From Halomonas urumqiensis (lineage in GTDB: Bacteria > Pseudomonadota > Gammaproteobacteria > Pseudomonadales > Halomonadaceae): a stretch of 64,000 bases of DNA. The DNA lies in the NCBI RefSeq assembly GCF_003028575.1, contig NZ_PYUD01000001.1:62001-126000 (forward strand), read 5' to 3'. Of the stretch, positions 1-9,670 are shown piece by piece (the first letter of the stretch is position 1; each line of letters opens with the position of its first letter). A program made the translations under genes and the position numbers. The notes below the pieces were generated by a model. It did not search any database, was not told the origin of the DNA, and was given only the letters and a program-made list of their open reading frames with translations.

Positions 1-196
1 GAAACAGCGCGCAGCGCAACTGGGCCTGGTCATCCTTGAGAGTGAAGTACACATGCCCGGAGTTTGGCCGCGAGACCCCCGAGAGCTCACCTTCCACCCA
101 GACATCGCCGAAGCGCCCCTCCAGCATCTGGCGGGCGCTGCGATTCAGCTCGCTGACGGTTAGCGCGGTGGGTGCGGTGGGTGCGGGGGGCGGCAT
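1..196 (-). CDS. xseA: Exodeoxyribonuclease VII large subunit, N-terminal part (cut by window edge)
   Basis: The reverse strand reads from ATG at 196 into the window edge and gives 65 residues, including [20 protein letters not shown] and [20 protein letters not shown]. This is the OB-fold start of XseA, the large subunit of the single-strand-specific exonuclease VII that acts in recombination and mismatch repair. A Pro/Ala-rich leader ([11 protein letters not shown]) precedes the conserved part. It is transcribed away from guaB, as in many gammaproteobacteria, but a PRC-barrel gene lies between them. Only the OB domain is visible; the catalytic middle and coiled coil lie outside the window. 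Confidence 0.9.
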   Translation of the reverse strand, partial: MPPPAPTAPTALTVSELNRSARQMLEGRFGDVWVEGELSGVSRPNSGHVYFTLKDDQAQLRCALF

Positions 197-368
197 GGCG
201 CGGCTCCTGATGATGAAGCGCCAGACTACCACGCAGCCGCGGATGGATTGAATTCAGGGCGTTGGACACGGCTGCGCCCGGCCAAGGGCCGGGCGCAGGT
301 GGGTTTTGCTGAAGGGTTTTGCTGAAGGGTATTGATGATGGGTGCTGCGAGAATCCTTCGGTCGCGTA

Positions 369-947
369 TCAGTTGCCGTCGGTGGACATCGCATCCAGGG
401 CCGAATTCCAGGCGCGCTGGGCGTTCTCGCGGGTGGTTTCCCAGGCGCTTTCCGCACCTTCCTGGGTGGTTTCCCAAGCGCTTTGGGCGCCTTCCTGGGT
501 TTCCATCCACGCCTCGCGGGAACGCTCACGGGCCTGCTGCCACCAGTCGTTGTCGTAGACCGGATAGCCCTCGATCTCGTCGGCGCTGGCATCCAGCATC
601 ACGCGGTGCTCGGTGTCGCCGTCGTCGTCCTGGTAGGTCGTCAGGCTGAACTGGCCAGCCTTGACGATAAACTCTTGCCCGCCAAGGTTCAGCACGCTGC
701 CGCTTTCGATGACCAGAGCGGCGACGCCCATGCCCTCGTCGAGCAGGATGTCCTCGACCTCACCGACTTCCTCTTCGGGGTTGGCGCTCAAGTAGACATC
801 GGCATCGATGATGTCCTCGGCGGAGTAGAGGCCCTGGGGTTGATGGCCTTGGGGTTGATGGCCATGGTTTTCTGCCATAGCACTGGCACTGATGCCGGCG
901 GCAAGGGCCGCGATGGTCAGTGCGAGGGGGGTTGTCATCTTCGTCAT
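369..947 (-). CDS. Secreted PRC-barrel protein with four C-terminal 11-residue repeats
   Basis: The 192-aa product starts at ATG 947 because AAGGAGA lies 5 bases upstream; a longer frame to 1016 has no such site. Residues 1-25 are a signal peptide ending AMAEN, so the protein should be periplasmic. Residues about 37-130 match a PRC-barrel (LYSAEDIIDADVY, VGEVEDILLDEG, LGGQEFIV). The tail consists of four near-identical 11-residue units of the type SAWETTQEGAE, predicted as one amphipathic helix. The gene is monocistronic and divergent from guaB. A paralogue with the same signal-peptide plus PRC layout lies at 62770-63252. The role is not known; PRC-barrels often bind RNA or partner proteins, and in halophiles such secreted forms are common. 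The family call is firm, the function is not. Confidence 0.85.
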   Translation of the reverse strand: MTKMTTPLALTIAALAAGISASAMAENHGHQPQGHQPQGLYSAEDIIDADVYLSANPEEEVGEVEDILLDEGMGVAALVIESGSVLNLGGQEFIVKAGQFSLTTYQDDDGDTEHRVMLDASADEIEGYPVYDNDWWQQARERSREAWMETQEGAQSAWETTQEGAESAWETTRENAQRAWNSALDAMSTDGN

Positions 948-1030
948 GGGTCTCTCCTTGATCCTGCGAATCTGCAGTGACGCAGTGTAGACCCACCCTA
1001 GAGCAGATCGTTGCAACCTGCATACCCCCC

Positions 1031-1060
1031 GTGACGAGACCCACCCTTGGCCGTTATAAT
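1031..1060 (+). promoter_or_regulatory. Predicted sigma-70 promoter of guaB
   Basis: A perfect -10 TATAAT lies at 1055-1060, preceded by GTGACG (1031-1036, 4 of 6 matches to TTGACA) at an 18-bp spacing. It sits about 50 bases ahead of the guaB start and faces it. No PurR-like operator was recognised by eye. Confidence 0.6.
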
Positions 1061-1070
1061 GGTTGATTAA

Positions 1071-2579
<1,509 letters not shown>

Positions 2580-2608
2580 GACCGTAAGCTTGAAGCCGGA
2601 CGCTTGAC

Positions 2609-2638
2609 GCTGGAAGTGGGCCCACTGCCTCTTCCAGC
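2609..2638. other. Hairpin in the guaB-guaA intergenic gap
   Basis: GCTGGAAG (2609-2616) pairs with CTTCCAGC (2631-2638), and the loop itself contains the palindrome GTGGGCCCAC. A T-rich stretch follows at about 2639-2650. It could be a partial terminator or an mRNA-stabilising stem that sets the guaB to guaA ratio. No uninterrupted U-tract is present, so full termination is unlikely. Confidence 0.4.
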
Positions 2639-2680
2639 TTTCGCGTTTTCGGCATGTTTGCCTCTCAAAGGAACGGCCAG

Positions 2681-4258
2681 ATGACCGATATTCACGCCCA
2701 CAAGATCCTGATCCTCGACTTCGGCTCCCAGTACACCCAGTTGATCGCCCGCCGCGTGCGCGAGATCGGTGTGTTCTCCGAGATTCGCGCCTTCGACATC
2801 ACCGAAGACGAGATCCGCGAGTACGACCCCAACGGCATCATTCTCGCCGGTGGCCCGGAATCGGTCACCGAACTGGGTTCGCCCCGTGCGCCGCAGTGCG
2901 TGTTCGAGATGGGCCTGCCGGTACTCGGCATCTGCTACGGCATGCAGACCATGGCCGAGCAGCTTGGCGGCAAGGTGGCGGGCTCCAACATCCGCGAATT
3001 CGGCTACGCGCAGATCCGCATCGACGAGCCCACCGAGCTGTTCCGCGATATCTCCGACCATATCGACCACGCCACCGGCAAGAACCTGCTCGACGTGTGG
3101 ATGAGCCATGGTGACAAGGTCGCCGAAGTGCCCGCGGAGTTCACTGTCACCGCCTCCACGCCGAGCTGCCCCATCGCCGCCATGGCTTGGGAAGCCAAGC
3201 AGTTCTACGGCGTACAGTTCCACCCGGAAGTGACCCACACCCTGCAGGGCCAGCGCATTCTCGAGCACTTCGTGCTGGAGATCTGCGGTGCCGAGCGGCT
3301 GTGGACCCCGGCGCAGATCATCGAAGATCAGATCGCCCGCGTGCGCGAGCAGGTGGGCGACCGCCATGTGCTGCTCGGCCTTTCCGGTGGCGTGGACTCC
3401 TCGGTGGTGGCGGCACTGCTGCACAAGGCCATCGGCGACCAGCTGACCTGCGTGTTCGTCGACAACGGCCTGCTGCGCAAGGCCGAGGGCGACCAGGTGA
3501 TGGAAACCTTCGCCCGGCACATGGGCGTGAAGGTGATCCGCGTGGACGCCGAGGACCTGTTCCTCGACAAGCTCAAGGGTGAGGCCGACCCCGAAGCCAA
3601 GCGCAAGATCATCGGCAACACCTTCATCGACGTGTTCGATGACGAAGCCAGCAAGATCGACGGCGTCGACTTCCTGGCCCAGGGCACCATCTACCCGGAC
3701 GTGATCGAATCCGCCGCCGCCAAGACCGGTAAGGCGCATGTCATCAAGTCGCACCACAACGTCGGCGGCCTGCCCGAGACCATGAAGCTCAAGCTGGTCG
3801 AACCGCTGCGCGAACTGTTCAAGGACGAAGTGCGCAAGCTCGGCCTGGAACTCGGCCTGCCCTACGACATGGTCTACCGCCACCCCTTCCCGGGGCCGGG
3901 CCTCGGCGTGCGTATCCTCGGCGAAGTGAAGAAGGAGTACGCCGACATCCTGCGTGACGCCGACGCCATCTTCATCGAGGAACTGCACAACGCGGGCTGG
4001 TACCACAAGACCAGCCAGGCCTTCGCCGTGTTCCTGCCGGTCAAGTCCGTCGGCGTGGTCGGCGATGGCCGCCGCTACGAATGGGTCATCGCCCTGCGCG
4101 CCGTGGAAACCATCGACTTCATGACCGCCCGCTGGGCCCACCTGCCCTACGAGCTACTGGAGAAGGTCTCCAACCGCATCATCAACGAGCTCGCCGGTGT
4201 CTCCCGCGTCACCTACGACGTCAGCAGCAAGCCGCCTGCGACGATCGAGTGGGAGTGA
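2681..4258 (+). CDS. guaA: GMP synthase (glutamine-hydrolysing)
   Basis: The 525-aa enzyme amidates XMP to GMP using glutamine and ATP. The start at ATG 2681 follows AAAGGAA and gives the same length as E. coli GuaA; a longer frame from 2654 is not needed. The class-I amidotransferase domain (about 1-205) has the nucleophile in GICYGMQ and the His/Glu pair in HPEVTHT. The ATP pyrophosphatase P-loop is LSGGVDSS, followed by the C-terminal dimerisation domain ending KPPATIEWE. The last 155 bp are duplicated at 5521-5675, so the guaA 3' end looks like an integration site. The gene itself is complete and should be functional. Confidence 0.98.
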   Translation: MTDIHAHKILILDFGSQYTQLIARRVREIGVFSEIRAFDITEDEIREYDPNGIILAGGPESVTELGSPRAPQCVFEMGLPVLGICYGMQTMAEQLGGKVAGSNIREFGYAQIRIDEPTELFRDISDHIDHATGKNLLDVWMSHGDKVAEVPAEFTVTASTPSCPIAAMAWEAKQFYGVQFHPEVTHTLQGQRILEHFVLEICGAERLWTPAQIIEDQIARVREQVGDRHVLLGLSGGVDSSVVAALLHKAIGDQLTCVFVDNGLLRKAEGDQVMETFARHMGVKVIRVDAEDLFLDKLKGEADPEAKRKIIGNTFIDVFDDEASKIDGVDFLAQGTIYPDVIESAAAKTGKAHVIKSHHNVGGLPETMKLKLVEPLRELFKDEVRKLGLELGLPYDMVYRHPFPGPGLGVRILGEVKKEYADILRDADAIFIEELHNAGWYHKTSQAFAVFLPVKSVGVVGDGRRYEWVIALRAVETIDFMTARWAHLPYELLEKVSNRIINELAGVSRVTYDVSSKPPATIEWE

Positions 4259-4280
4259 GCCTCTCGCAGTGCTACTCTTC

Positions 4281-4309
4281 AGAAAACCCGCCTGCATGGC
4301 GGGTTTTCT
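4281..4309 (+). terminator. Rho-independent terminator after guaA
   Basis: AGAAAACCCGCC (4281-4292) and GGCGGGTTTTCT (4298-4309) form a perfect 12-bp stem with a 5-base loop. The 3' arm ends in TTTTCTGTCTCT. It ends guaBA transcription just before the rhuM gene, whose ribosome-binding site starts only 14 bases later. Confidence 0.85.
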
Positions 4310-4335
4310 GTCTCTGAGATAAGGAGGGGGAACGC

Positions 4336-5340
4336 ATGGATGCTAGTGAACTGATTCTCTATCAGACCGAGGATGGTCGCACCGCCATCCACCTGCGTGC
4401 CGAGGAGGGCACCGTCTGGCTTACCCAGGCTGAGATCGCCGATCTGTTTGCGACGACCAAGCAGAACGTTAGCCTTCATGCTCGCAACATATTGAAAGAT
4501 GGTGAGTTATCTCCGGATTCAGTTGTCAAGGAATCCTTGACAACTGCTGCAGATGGAAAGCGCTACAAAGTCAAGTGGTATAGCCTGCCGATGATTCTGG
4601 CGATCGGCTATCGCGTGCGCTCGCCACGCGGCACGCAGTTCCGGCAATGGGCCACGGCCAACCTCAGCGAATATCTCATCAAGGGCTTCGTCATGGACGA
4701 CGAGCGTTTGAAGGAGCCTGGCGGGTGGGATTACTTCGACGAGCTGCTGGCGCGCATCCGCGATATCCGCGCGTCGGAGAAGCGCTTCTATCAGAAGGTG
4801 CGGGATCTCTTCGCCTTGAGCAGCGACTACCGTGCTGATGACCGGGATGCACAGCTGTTCTTTGCCGAGGTGCAGAACAAGTTCCTGTATGCCGTTACCG
4901 AGCAGACCGCCGCCGAGGTCGTCGTGAATCGTGCCGATGCTGGGGCGCCCAACATGGCGCTGACCACCTGGAAGGGGGCACGGGTGCGCAAGCAGGACGT
5001 CACGGTGGCCAAGAATTACCTGACGGCCGACGAGATCGATACCCTTAACCGGCTGGTGGTAATCTTCCTCGAACAGGCGGAGCTGCGGGCCAAGCAACGT
5101 AAAGAGCTGACACTGGAATACTGGCGCCAGAATGTCGACCGCCTGTTGGCATTCAACGACAGCCCGACACTTGAGGGTTCAGGTAACATCAGTGCGGAAC
5201 GGGCCAGGACCATTGTCCATGAACGTTATGAGCAGTTCGATGCCCAGCGCCGGCAGAGAGAAGCCGCCGAGGCTGATCTTGATGACTTGCGGGCGCTGGA
5301 GTCTCTGGAACAGCAGGTCAAGCGGGATAAGAACGGATGA
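4336..5340 (+). CDS. RhuM family protein (virulence protein RhuM-like)
   Basis: The 334-aa product starts at ATG 4336 behind a strong AAGGAGG. It shows the RhuM pattern: an N-terminal winged-helix-like part (LTQAEIADLFATTKQNVSLH, residues about 30-50), the segment YKVKWYSLPMILAIGYRVRS, and RGTQFRQWAT (about 95-110). The C-terminal half is helical and charged (YLTADEIDTLNRLV, then an Arg/Glu-rich coiled coil). RhuM was named from a Salmonella pathogenicity island; homologues are frequent cargo of genomic islands and restriction-modification loci, but the biochemical role is not established. Here it lies alone between the guaA terminator and a duplicated guaA tail, with somewhat lower GC than guaA, which supports acquisition by transfer. 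No integrase lies beside it. Confidence 0.88.
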   Translation: MDASELILYQTEDGRTAIHLRAEEGTVWLTQAEIADLFATTKQNVSLHARNILKDGELSPDSVVKESLTTAADGKRYKVKWYSLPMILAIGYRVRSPRGTQFRQWATANLSEYLIKGFVMDDERLKEPGGWDYFDELLARIRDIRASEKRFYQKVRDLFALSSDYRADDRDAQLFFAEVQNKFLYAVTEQTAAEVVVNRADAGAPNMALTTWKGARVRKQDVTVAKNYLTADEIDTLNRLVVIFLEQAELRAKQRKELTLEYWRQNVDRLLAFNDSPTLEGSGNISAERARTIVHERYEQFDAQRRQREAAEADLDDLRALESLEQQVKRDKNG

Positions 5341-5675
5341 ACAGGAACGACGACCGGCCAGCACCGGTCGAGCAAACCTTGCTGACCTGGTTTCATCGAC
5401 GTGTCACCGATGAGAAGAAGTAGGCGCTGCGTGCCAAGGTCATCAGCAATGCCAGTGCACGCCAGAAGCAAGTGCTGGAAGATGCTCAGAAACGTAGTCG
5501 TTGGGGGTGGTCCTGTGCAATGGAAACCATCGGCTTCATGGCCGCGCGCTGGGCATATCCGCCCTACGAGCTGCTGGAGAAGGTTTCCAACCGCATCATC
5601 AACGAGCTCGCCGGCGTCTCCCGCGTGACCTACGACGTGAGCAGCAAGCCGCCCGCGACGATTGAGTGGGAGTGA
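5337..5675 (+). pseudogene. Broken ORF coupled to rhuM and fused in frame to a guaA tail
   Basis: An ATG at 5337 overlaps the rhuM stop (ATGA). It opens MNRNDDRPAPVEQTLLTWF and hits TAG at 5421 after 28 codons. The same frame continues as [16 protein letters not shown], then [12 protein letters not shown], and at 5521 runs directly into the in-frame guaA C-terminus ([13 protein letters not shown] and so on, ending PPATIEWE). The front part is not a family I recognise. The reading is that a gene translationally coupled to rhuM was truncated where the guaA tail was joined, and then gained a stop. A readthrough product is possible but not supported by a good start after the TAG (only a GTG at 5472). 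Confidence 0.6.
5521..5675 (+). repeat. Duplicated guaA 3' end (direct repeat of 4104-4258)
   Basis: These 155 bp match the last 155 bp of guaA (4104-4258) at 141 positions by direct comparison. The 14 differences are mostly at third codon positions, plus a cluster near 5555-5560. The 3' ends coincide at the guaA stop codon (GAGTGGGAGTGA in both). Similarity stops abruptly upstream of 5521. This is the signature of a site-specific element inserted in the 3' end of a gene, one copy being brought in and the other displaced. The guaA 3' end is a documented integration site for genomic islands. The 9 percent divergence indicates that the two tails come from different lineages. Confidence 0.85.
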
Positions 5676-5720
5676 TCAAGCGTTAGTCGCTAGCTGGCAC
5701 CAGACGGTAAGAAACCCTAA

Positions 5721-5750
5721 AAAGCCCATGCGTTCATGGGCTTTTTTGTT
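5721..5750 (+). terminator. Rho-independent terminator behind the duplicated guaA tail
   Basis: AAAGCCCATG (5721-5730) pairs with CATGGGCTTT (5735-5744) around a CGTT loop, followed by TTTGTTTTTT. It may be the original guaA terminator displaced with the guaA tail, or belong to the neighbouring element. Confidence 0.8.
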
Positions 5751-5758
5751 TTTTCGTC

Positions 5759-5783
5759 TGGCAGAATATGGCAACTAATGGCA
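5759..5783 (+). repeat. Three TGGCA direct repeats at exact 10-bp spacing
   Basis: TGGCA occurs at 5759-5763, 5769-5773 and 5779-5783, so all three lie on the same face of the helix. Further TGGCA copies lie at 5695-5699 and 5844-5848 in the same orientation. They occupy the gap between the guaA-tail repeat and the two-gene operon at 5926. They could be integrase or excisionase arm sites left from an element, or operator sites for the downstream operon. No integrase gene is present in the window. Confidence 0.55.
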
Positions 5784-5925
5784 GCGGGAAGCACCGCTTT
5801 AGCGTGGTAGCCAAGTAGTATTAGTGGAAATGAGGCTCTTATGTGGCACCATGAGTGCGAAATAGATTGAGGGGATTTAATCGACTTAGAGAATCTTGTA
5901 AGCTCTTTTGTGAGTAAAGTGTCAA

Positions 5926-7668
5926 ATGGACAGAACAATGGCAACAGAGGGAGCCCCGATAGACGAGTCGGAGTTGGCTGCTCAGCTCCGCACACGCGGC
6001 TTGGTTCGTACTGTTGCGGATCGAGAGTGCTGGCGTCTGGATGATAACCGCTCTACATTTCTCGAGACGCTCTCGACCATCTTGAACGCTACCGATGCGC
6101 CACCGATTGACCTACACATCGAAGATGCGCTGGCAGAATTGGAGGGACCGCGCTTCTTCCGCGTCCAGCATGTTCTATGCGATCTGATACCTTTTCTGAA
6201 CGTAGATCAAGACGTCCTTCTCACCTTCATCACGCGCCTGCTCGATACAGGTGGCAACGATTTGGCTGCTGGCGCTCCGAGTACCGCTTTTGGCGAGTGG
6301 ACGAAGAAGGTCCCAGCCAGATCTTCCAAGGTCTATGAGGCAGCACGTACAGGCGATAACCTCGCTTTGCGTCAACTATTCACGGTTCTCATAATGAACG
6401 CTGATGTCGAGGAAGGCCTAATTTTCGCGCAAGCTCAAGAGCGCGAAGCGAAGCTCGCAGCCATCTCGGCTTTAGGAACTATGGAATTGGGTGAACGCTA
6501 CCATGAGGTACTCGATACACTTCTCCAAGGAGCCTCTAGCGACGATGAGGGCATCGCTCTTCGGTCACTTGAAGCATGCTACCGCGCTGTTGAAAAACGA
6601 AAAGTAACCGCTCCAACCAGTTTCGACGAACAACTCGAACGGGTTCTTCAGAGTCAGAGTTCGCTAGCGATTCACTTGGCTGCAGAGCTCCTATGGCGTA
6701 ACCAAGAGGGCCTTACAGAGAACGCCATGGACCTGTGCCTCAACGCCGTTGCAGATGTTGACCCAGACAATATTGGAACCATCTCTCACATCGATCATGC
6801 CTCATACCAACTTGTGAGCGCTGGTCGAGCTGAACAAGTGATTCACCTTCTTGCTGAATTGCTTGATCGTTCGGAGGGGCGGATCACGCTGGACGCGTTC
6901 CAAAGTACGTGCCATGCGTTGAAGCATGCAGGCTCTGAAGTGCTTGGTAGTGCGGTTGTGTATTGGCTGCTCAATGGGGGTGTATACACTCGTAAATGCG
7001 TGGCGAATGAAGTGTGTAGCGTTGGGAAAGATGGCCCATCTTTCTCAGTCCCCAAGTCCTCTCTTCCTACGGACTCATCAGACCAGCTGTTCCTTTGCCG
7101 GAAGGCTGTCGGATGGTTCTTTATCGATCCACTGGCAGCAGTTGCCATACCATTAGCGGTACTTCGCGACGGATGTCAGGATATTGCCAGTGACGTCCTC
7201 AATCTGATCTACGACCCCCTGCTCCTAAGTTATGGTGGCAAGTTGAAGGACTATCTTGAACGCTACGTTGAAGATGGCGGAGCGAATGGCTTTGGTATTA
7301 CGGAACTGCTCGCCCGAAAGGTTGCATTCAAGGACGCATTGGAAGGCATTGAAAAATTGGTCGAACTGCACCCTAGTGAAATGCAGCGCGAGACAGAGCG
7401 TGTTCAGTGGAACGAGCAGATGGAAAGGGGCATGGAACAGGGGAAGCGGGAATCTATATTTGAGAATCTCTTCACCAAACAATACATCCTGTATGGCCGC
7501 TCGTCGCTGACGCCGATTCATACCGGTGCGGGCGCTACGCATCTCACCGAGAACGAAATGAAGTCGTTCTCGATCTCGTCCGAGTTACCTCTCCTCAATA
7601 TTGTTGACCCGATTGGTCTCGACTACTTGCTTGTTCACCTCAAATTTGAGCCACGAGAACAGCGATGA
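5926..7668 (+). CDS. Helical-repeat protein of unknown function, first gene of a two-gene accessory operon
   Basis: The 580-aa product has no domain I recognise. It reads as an all-helical solenoid of HEAT/TPR type: repeated amphipathic stretches such as VQHVLCDLIPFLNVDQ, REAKLAAISALGTMELGERY, SLAIHLAAELLWRNQEGL and AEQVIHLLAELLDRSEG. There is no signal peptide, no clear membrane segment and no P-loop. ATG 5926 and ATG 5938 are both possible starts; neither has a strong ribosome-binding site. The stop overlaps the next gene's start (ATGA at 7665-7668), so the two proteins are translationally coupled and probably act together. GC is clearly lower than in flanking genes and codons such as ATA, CTA and AGA appear, which points to recent transfer. 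A partner role for the downstream nuclease-like protein is inference. Confidence 0.75.
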   Translation: MDRTMATEGAPIDESELAAQLRTRGLVRTVADRECWRLDDNRSTFLETLSTILNATDAPPIDLHIEDALAELEGPRFFRVQHVLCDLIPFLNVDQDVLLTFITRLLDTGGNDLAAGAPSTAFGEWTKKVPARSSKVYEAARTGDNLALRQLFTVLIMNADVEEGLIFAQAQEREAKLAAISALGTMELGERYHEVLDTLLQGASSDDEGIALRSLEACYRAVEKRKVTAPTSFDEQLERVLQSQSSLAIHLAAELLWRNQEGLTENAMDLCLNAVADVDPDNIGTISHIDHASYQLVSAGRAEQVIHLLAELLDRSEGRITLDAFQSTCHALKHAGSEVLGSAVVYWLLNGGVYTRKCVANEVCSVGKDGPSFSVPKSSLPTDSSDQLFLCRKAVGWFFIDPLAAVAIPLAVLRDGCQDIASDVLNLIYDPLLLSYGGKLKDYLERYVEDGGANGFGITELLARKVAFKDALEGIEKLVELHPSEMQRETERVQWNEQMERGMEQGKRESIFENLFTKQYILYGRSSLTPIHTGAGATHLTENEMKSFSISSELPLLNIVDPIGLDYLLVHLKFEPREQR

Positions 7669-9398
7669 AACTTGTCTTGACGCACTATCTGCGCTCGCTG
7701 CGCGAACGCGAGGAACTCGACGCAATTTTGCCCGATCTTCTGGCTGAGAGTGGGTTTGAAGTTCTAACCCGCCCCCGCCGTGGCACGGGTCAAGCCGGTG
7801 TCGACGTCGCTGCAGTCGGTCCCAATCCTGACCGCGATAACGTTAGAAGTTTGTTCCTGTTTACAATAAAATCCGGTGATTTGACGAGAGAGCATTGGGA
7901 TACCGGTCAGCAGGCTGTTCGGCCGTCTCTTAACCAGGTTCTAGATGACTATATCCCGAACCGCATCCCTCCCCACCTATCGGATCTACCCATCGTCATT
8001 TGTGTCTGCATGGGTGGCGAGATGCGTGAGAATGTTCGTGCCCAGTGGAGTGGCTTCTGCCGGACGAACGAGAAAGCCACCGTTCACTTCGCCGAGTGGA
8101 ACGGAGAACGCCTCGCGGATTTGATCCTTAGCGGCGTGCTGCGTGCAGAGTTAATTGAGGATGAGAACCGGGGATCGTTCCAGAAGGCGCTAGCGATGCT
8201 TGACCATCCCGACATCGCATATCGGCATTTCCGTGACTTGCTCAATGCCATCTTCACCAAGCCTAAGAACCAGGCAGAGCGTACACGTCAGCTACGTAAG
8301 ACCTATCTTTGCCTTTGGGTTCTTTTCGTATGGGCTCGTGATACGGGCAACCTTGAAGCGGCGTACCGAGCATCTGAGCTGGTACTACTACGTAGCTGGC
8401 CACATTGCGATAATACCCGTCTGCGCAAAGGGCCGATACAACGGGAGAGGCTAACTCATTTCGATCAGGTCTTGAAGCTTCATAACATCATTGCCCACCT
8501 TCTTCTCGTTGAGAAGATTGGGCCGTTCGCCGATAAGCGTTACGCGCTTTCTATGGCCGTAAATTCACGCAACGCGGTCGATATTAACATTGCACTGTTC
8601 GAGACGCTGGGGAGGTTGTCTCTGCACGGACTATGGTTGGATGCCATGAGTTCCTCGCAGGACGAGGCATTTTCGCAGGCAATGAGTGAAGGGGCGGATA
8701 AGGTGCTAAACATAGCGATTGGGATGCTAAATGCAAACCCAGTGCTTGCCGCCCCCGTTCGGGACGATTTCACGATTGAACTGACTATGTTTATGCGTCT
8801 TGCAGACGTGCGTGGCCGTATTTCCAATGTTGCCGACTACATCCGTGGGATGTCCGATCACCTGTGCAATGGACTGAGAATTCGGAAGCACTATCCTACG
8901 CCGATGACAGATTATCGAGACGTCCTAGCCCATCCCAGAGACCGCAGTGATGCATACTTCGAAGAGCATACGCGTGCTGGGATTCTTTACACTTTTGTGC
9001 TCGCTTGGCTTGCGATGATTGGAGATAATGAACGCGCAGAACGCTTGCGAAGCACCTTGCTTGAGCACGCTCCGCACATGACACACCAAATCTGGATTCC
9101 TGACGGCCAAACGGATGAGGTCTTCTGGGATGGTGGCCGAGAACATGGCCTGTCGGTACCAGGTCTGCCGCTCAACGAGTCGCTCGAAGCCGTCTTTGAT
9201 CTCATCAATCGCGTAATTATGGAGCATCCGCTGCATGAGCGAGTAAGTGCTGTGAGAATAGGTCTTATCCCTATTTTCCTTACGGCCTGCCGCCATTATC
9301 GCATGCCTGTGCCACCGCACGCTTGGCAAGCTCATGATCGTTCCTCACCGGACAGTACCGCCTCTGATCAATCCGTATCGGATCCTGGGATGCAGTAG
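7665..9398 (+). CDS. Protein with PD-(D/E)XK-like N-terminus and helical C-terminus, second gene of the accessory operon
   Basis: The 577-aa product starts at ATG 7665, overlapping the previous stop by 4 bases. Residues 14-72 fit a restriction-endonuclease-like fold: a helix with Glu (REELDAILPDLLAESGFEV), then GTGQAGVDVAAV with Asp47, then the strand LFLFTIKSGD with Thr67-x-Lys69. The candidate active site is therefore E17, D47 and T67-I-K69; the Thr in place of Glu/Gln is unusual. Residues about 105-155 (LPIVICVCMGGEM, ATVHFAEWNGERLADLI) continue an alpha/beta core. From about 190 on, the protein is helical and solenoid-like (RTRQLRKTYLCLWVLF, AGILYTFVLAWLAMIGDN). There is no methylase next to it, so it is not an ordinary restriction system. 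The nuclease assignment is by motif pattern only. Confidence 0.72.
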   Translation: MKLVLTHYLRSLREREELDAILPDLLAESGFEVLTRPRRGTGQAGVDVAAVGPNPDRDNVRSLFLFTIKSGDLTREHWDTGQQAVRPSLNQVLDDYIPNRIPPHLSDLPIVICVCMGGEMRENVRAQWSGFCRTNEKATVHFAEWNGERLADLILSGVLRAELIEDENRGSFQKALAMLDHPDIAYRHFRDLLNAIFTKPKNQAERTRQLRKTYLCLWVLFVWARDTGNLEAAYRASELVLLRSWPHCDNTRLRKGPIQRERLTHFDQVLKLHNIIAHLLLVEKIGPFADKRYALSMAVNSRNAVDINIALFETLGRLSLHGLWLDAMSSSQDEAFSQAMSEGADKVLNIAIGMLNANPVLAAPVRDDFTIELTMFMRLADVRGRISNVADYIRGMSDHLCNGLRIRKHYPTPMTDYRDVLAHPRDRSDAYFEEHTRAGILYTFVLAWLAMIGDNERAERLRSTLLEHAPHMTHQIWIPDGQTDEVFWDGGREHGLSVPGLPLNESLEAVFDLINRVIMEHPLHERVSAVRIGLIPIFLTACRHYRMPVPPHAWQAHDRSSPDSTASDQSVSDPGMQ

Positions 9399-9670
9399 TC
9401 GCAAGGTGGGTAGTCTTTGGTAGGAACACGCTTCGAAACGCTCTGCTGTAAGACAGACCCAACAGACCGCAATTGGGGACGGACTCTCATTCTTGTGATT
9501 CGCAAGTTGGTTAAATGGCGTTTCAGCCACTCTCGAAGTCTGCGCAACTGGCCTCTGTGGCCACTACTTGAGTGGCGGAGTTGGTCTGTGCGATGTGTCA
9601 CCTCACGGGCGTTGCTTCCCACTGCTAAGGTGATGCTACTGACTACCGCCACAGAGCGGGAGGTGTCCGT

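Noticed and set aside
5926..9398. Ordinary type II restriction-modification system
   Set aside because: No methyltransferase motifs (DPPY/NPPY or PCQ with FxGxG) occur in either protein or next to them.
9399..9670. Right attachment site of the guaA island
   Set aside because: I looked for a third guaA-tail copy or GAGTGGGAGTGA-like core in this gap and found none, so the right boundary remains undefined.
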